This document shows, in pieces, positions 5,672 through 7,902 of a DNA stretch of 7,902 bases. The notes under the pieces are model-generated. The model searched no databases and was not told the origin of the DNA. It was given only the letters and a program-made list of their open reading frames with translations. The position numbers were made by a program, and so were the translations under genes. Source of the DNA: Promethearchaeota archaeon. GTDB lineage: Archaea; Asgardarchaeota; Lokiarchaeia; Sigyniarchaeales; Promethearchaeaceae. The DNA lies in NCBI GenBank assembly GCA_014729055.1, contig WJKO01000231.1:1-7902 (forward strand), given 5' to 3'. Numbering within the stretch: the stretch's first letter is position 1; every line of letters starts with the position of its first letter.

Positions 5672-7472
5672 ATATTTACCTGATTCGTCTGTAATTATAA
5701 GCGGACAAATATTGGATTTTATACAAAATTTGGACTTTAAAGAAGATGTAGAAATTGTGCTTTCTCGCGTTGTTTTAGCAGAAATTGAAAACAATGCGAA
5801 TCAAGATAAGACAACGGGAATTGTAGGCATTGAAATGTTAAATGACCTAAGAAAGATAGTCGATGACTTACAAAAAGAAAGGCAAAAGACCATCAAAATA
5901 AGAGTCTACGGAGAACGACCCTCGCTTGAACAAATTAAGTTAAATACTGGAGGAGAGCTAGATGCAGTTATCCGAATTCATGCAAATGATGTTAATGCTA
6001 CTCTAATTACCTCCGATGACATTCAAGCGCAAATGGCAGAAATTGAGCAAATCCCTACAATCAAATTAAAGTCCGTAGAAGAACAAATGATTAAAGGACA
6101 AAGAATTCAACATTTTTTTGATAATGAATCGATGTCCGTTCATCTTAAAGCAGGATGTTATCCGATGGCAAAAAAGGGTAGCCCCGGACATTGGCAGTTA
6201 GTAGCAATAGGTGATAAACTATTGACCCGTAGTGATCTTGAAGAAATTGGCTCAAATATCATAAAAGAAGCCAAAAATGACATAAACAGTTTCATAGAAA
6301 GAGACTTGCCGGGTGTTACCGTAGTTCAACTGAAAACATATAGAATAGTTATTTGTAAACCTCCTTTTGCAGATGGAAACGAGATCACCGCTGTCAGACC
6401 ATTAGTGAGTTTATCTCTAAGCGATTACGATATGAATGAACCATTGGTAAATAGATTGGAAAGGGCGGAGGGAATTTTGGTCGCTGGAAGTCCAGGAGCT
6501 GGAAAATCAACGTTTATTTCGGCTTTAACAGAATTCTATTTAGATAAAAGAAAGATCGTGAAAACGCTAGAAAGTGTTCGCGATTTACAAGTACCGCCTG
6601 AAGTTTCCCAATATGGAGAACTAGACGGCGATTTTGAAAAGACTGCAGATATTCTATTGTTAGTTCGCCCAGATTTTACACTCTTTGATGAGATACGTAC
6701 AACTGGAGATTTTAAGATTTTTTCTGATATGCGTCTAGCGGGTGTCGGTATGGTTGGAGTTATCCATGCAAGCTCTGCGCTTGATGCAATTCAGAGGTTT
6801 ATTCGACGAATTGAGTTGGGAGTGTTACCTTCGGTAGTAGATACGGTGATCTTTATCAGAGAGGGACAAATTGATGAGATTCTGAAGATGAGTATTAGAG
6901 TTAAAGTTCCATATGGTATTAAAGATGTAGGATTAGCAAGACCCGTCGTTGAGATAAGGGATTATGTCAATAATAAACTAATGTATGAAATTTATGAGTT
7001 TGGGTCTAATATCATAGTCACTCCAGTAGGAAAGGGAATTAAACGAAAATCATCGTACAAACGACGTTCCAGTAAAAAACGAAGAAAAAGTAAAAAGAAG
7101 TATAATAAGGGACGCTCTTACAGTAAAAAGGACAGTTATTACGAGAAATATATGGATAATCCGTCCAAACCCTCATCAAATTATATGGGCGTGGATTATG
7201 GGACAGATAATAAAGATAGTCGTTTTGTTCTTGATGATAATGGTGAACCGGTTATAAAATTTGGAATTGTTTTTGGGAAAAAATCTCTCGTATTAAAAGC
7301 AGGTACTGATTGTGCGCAAATGTATGTTGACATCTTTGCCGATGATATGTTTGTTGCATCATGTCAGATAAATAAATATGGAGATATAACAATAAGTAAG
7401 GACTCCCCACTTTACAAAAAATTGGATGTTGCAGTAGAAAAAGGTATGGAAATTTATGGAAAGAAAACATAA
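5661..7472 (+). CDS. PIN domain-PilT/VirB11-type ATPase fusion with basic linker and unusual C-terminal domain
   Basis: I choose ATG 5661 (603 residues), because the PIN strand YLPDSSVII follows at once, as in relatives; ATG 5649 and TTG 5643 are in-frame alternatives. Domains in order: an N-terminal PIN nuclease domain (about 4-135) with acids D8, E41, E99/D101 and D119/D120; a middle region (about 145-265); a PilT-like ATPase (about 270-435) with Walker A AGSPGAGKST (275-284), Walker B TLFDEIR (340-346) and an H-box GVIHAS (366-371); a Lys/Arg-rich linker (about 458-490, 19 basic of 33); and a last region (about 518-603) predicted to be beta-rich. Archaeal PIN-PilT proteins usually end in a KH RNA-binding domain, but I see no GxxG loop here. 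Likely role: ATP-driven cytoplasmic RNA-binding and cleaving machine; the substrate is unknown. Translation probably couples to the EndA-like gene through an 11-nt overlap; a GAGGA lies 11 nt before the ATG. The first three domains are confident; the C terminus is novel to me. Confidence 0.88.
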   Translation: MKNRYLPDSSVIISGQILDFIQNLDFKEDVEIVLSRVVLAEIENNANQDKTTGIVGIEMLNDLRKIVDDLQKERQKTIKIRVYGERPSLEQIKLNTGGELDAVIRIHANDVNATLITSDDIQAQMAEIEQIPTIKLKSVEEQMIKGQRIQHFFDNESMSVHLKAGCYPMAKKGSPGHWQLVAIGDKLLTRSDLEEIGSNIIKEAKNDINSFIERDLPGVTVVQLKTYRIVICKPPFADGNEITAVRPLVSLSLSDYDMNEPLVNRLERAEGILVAGSPGAGKSTFISALTEFYLDKRKIVKTLESVRDLQVPPEVSQYGELDGDFEKTADILLLVRPDFTLFDEIRTTGDFKIFSDMRLAGVGMVGVIHASSALDAIQRFIRRIELGVLPSVVDTVIFIREGQIDEILKMSIRVKVPYGIKDVGLARPVVEIRDYVNNKLMYEIYEFGSNIIVTPVGKGIKRKSSYKRRSSKKRRKSKKKYNKGRSYSKKDSYYEKYMDNPSKPSSNYMGVDYGTDNKDSRFVLDDNGEPVIKFGIVFGKKSLVLKAGTDCAQMYVDIFADDMFVASCQINKYGDITISKDSPLYKKLDVAVEKGMEIYGKKT

Positions 7473-7473
7473 T

Positions 7474-7902
7474 TCATAAATATTTCTTAATAAATTTATA
7501 AATTGATACTGCTAACAACCACTCATTTCCTTCAAATCCATGTCCTCCGCTTTTATAAATTCGATAATTTGTGTCAGCAAGGTTTAGTTTCTCAATAGCC
7601 CGAAGTGTATTTCGCACATCTACGATAGAGTCATCTCTATTTGCGGCAAGATATACCCTATTATTATTCGATGTTGGTTCTTTCTTCCCGCGCAATATGA
7701 TTCCTTCCGATTTAAAATGATTAATACCACTGTTAGTTTCGAAATCCTTATCTGAGCCGCTTAATTTAAATCCTCCTAACACATAACCAATCTTCTCAAT
7801 TATCTCCATGTTATCCAACGTAAATTCCAAATCAAAGGGACCACTTGTCATAACGACCACTTTCACATCAGGATTTGGATAAGCTACTACTGACGCCTTT
7901 GC
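7474..7902 (-). CDS. Alpha/beta hydrolase, C-terminal part (N-terminus outside window)
   Basis: The frame stays open to the right edge, so only the last 142 residues are present and the true start lies beyond 7902. An in-frame GTG at 7866 lies inside the fold, not at a plausible start. The first visible part (SVVAYPNPDVKVVVMTSGPF) looks like the strand after the nucleophile elbow in dienelactone-hydrolase or acyl-peptidase-like proteins. A strand RVYLAANRDDSIVD with Asp supplies the probable catalytic acid. GGHGFEG near the C terminus carries the probable catalytic His. The nucleophile motif (G-x-S-x-G) should lie just upstream, out of view, so the substrate class cannot be named. It converges with the PIN-PilT gene, whose stop is one nt away. 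Confident as an alpha/beta hydrolase; substrate unknown. Confidence 0.75.
   Translation of the reverse strand, partial: AKASVVAYPNPDVKVVVMTSGPFDLEFTLDNMEIIEKIGYVLGGFKLSGSDKDFETNSGINHFKSEGIILRGKKEPTSNNNRVYLAANRDDSIVDVRNTLRAIEKLNLADTNYRIYKSGGHGFEGNEWLLAVSIYKFIKKYL

Noticed and set aside
7252..7470. Minus-strand 72-residue open frame with hydrophobic start
   Set aside because: It is antisense to the C-terminal part of the PIN-PilT gene; the hydrophobicity comes from opposing Lys/Asn-rich codons.
7864..7866. GTG at 7866 as the start of the alpha/beta hydrolase
   Set aside because: Coding sequence with hydrolase-like character continues upstream to the window edge, and a start here would remove the nucleophile elbow.
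1..7902. tRNA, rRNA, CRISPR array or insertion sequence
   Set aside because: No cloverleaf, rRNA core motif, spaced direct repeats, transposase or terminal inverted repeats were seen by eye; the gaps are too short to hold them.

Overview
This AT-rich window is almost certainly archaeal. It holds a tRNA-splicing-endonuclease-type protein and a PIN-PilT ATPase of the archaeal type. Intergenic gaps are very short (1 to 65 nt), with TATA-like boxes about 20-30 nt before start codons, almost no Shine-Dalgarno sequences and T-run 3' ends. It also has an LVIVD beta-propeller surface protein, a 2-hydroxyacyl-CoA dehydratase activator and a [NiFe]-hydrogenase maturation protease. Together these fit an anaerobic, fermentative, hydrogen-metabolising archaeon. 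An Asgard (Lokiarchaeia-like) lineage is my best guess, but that is inference and not proven by the sequence.

Layout: (1) 1-1282, minus: membrane-anchored seven-repeat LVIVD propeller, cut by the left edge. (2) 1320-1655, plus: small YwbE/DUF2196 protein with a very basic N-terminal tail. (3) 1666-3402, minus: six-TM protein with a large external, possibly GH18-like, domain. (4) 3447-4244, plus: HgdC/BcrA-type ATPase activator. (5) 4248-4835, minus: HycI-like hydrogenase maturation protease. (6) 4901-5671, plus: EndA-like splicing endonuclease lacking the usual catalytic His. (7) 5661-7472, plus: PIN-PilT ATPase with an unusual C terminus, overlapping gene 6 by 11 nt. (8) 7474-7902, minus: 3' part of an alpha/beta hydrolase, cut by the right edge. 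The window is fully coding apart from short gaps. I see no tRNA, rRNA, CRISPR array or mobile element.

The genes fall into three themes. Genes 2, 6 and 7 look like nucleic-acid (probably RNA) handling proteins, and genes 6 and 7 are the only clear co-transcribed pair. Genes 4 and 5 are maturation or activation factors for oxygen-sensitive metalloenzymes (radical dehydratase and [NiFe]-hydrogenase) whose catalytic subunits lie outside the window. Genes 1 and 3 are surface proteins with external domains between membrane segments. Orientation flips at nearly every gene, so most genes are probably single transcription units with divergent shared promoters and interlocked convergent terminators.

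The points most worth following are the His-to-Thr change in the EndA-like protein, its coupling to a PIN-PilT ATPase whose usual C-terminal KH domain seems replaced by a basic linker plus an unfamiliar domain, and the similar basic tail on the YwbE protein.
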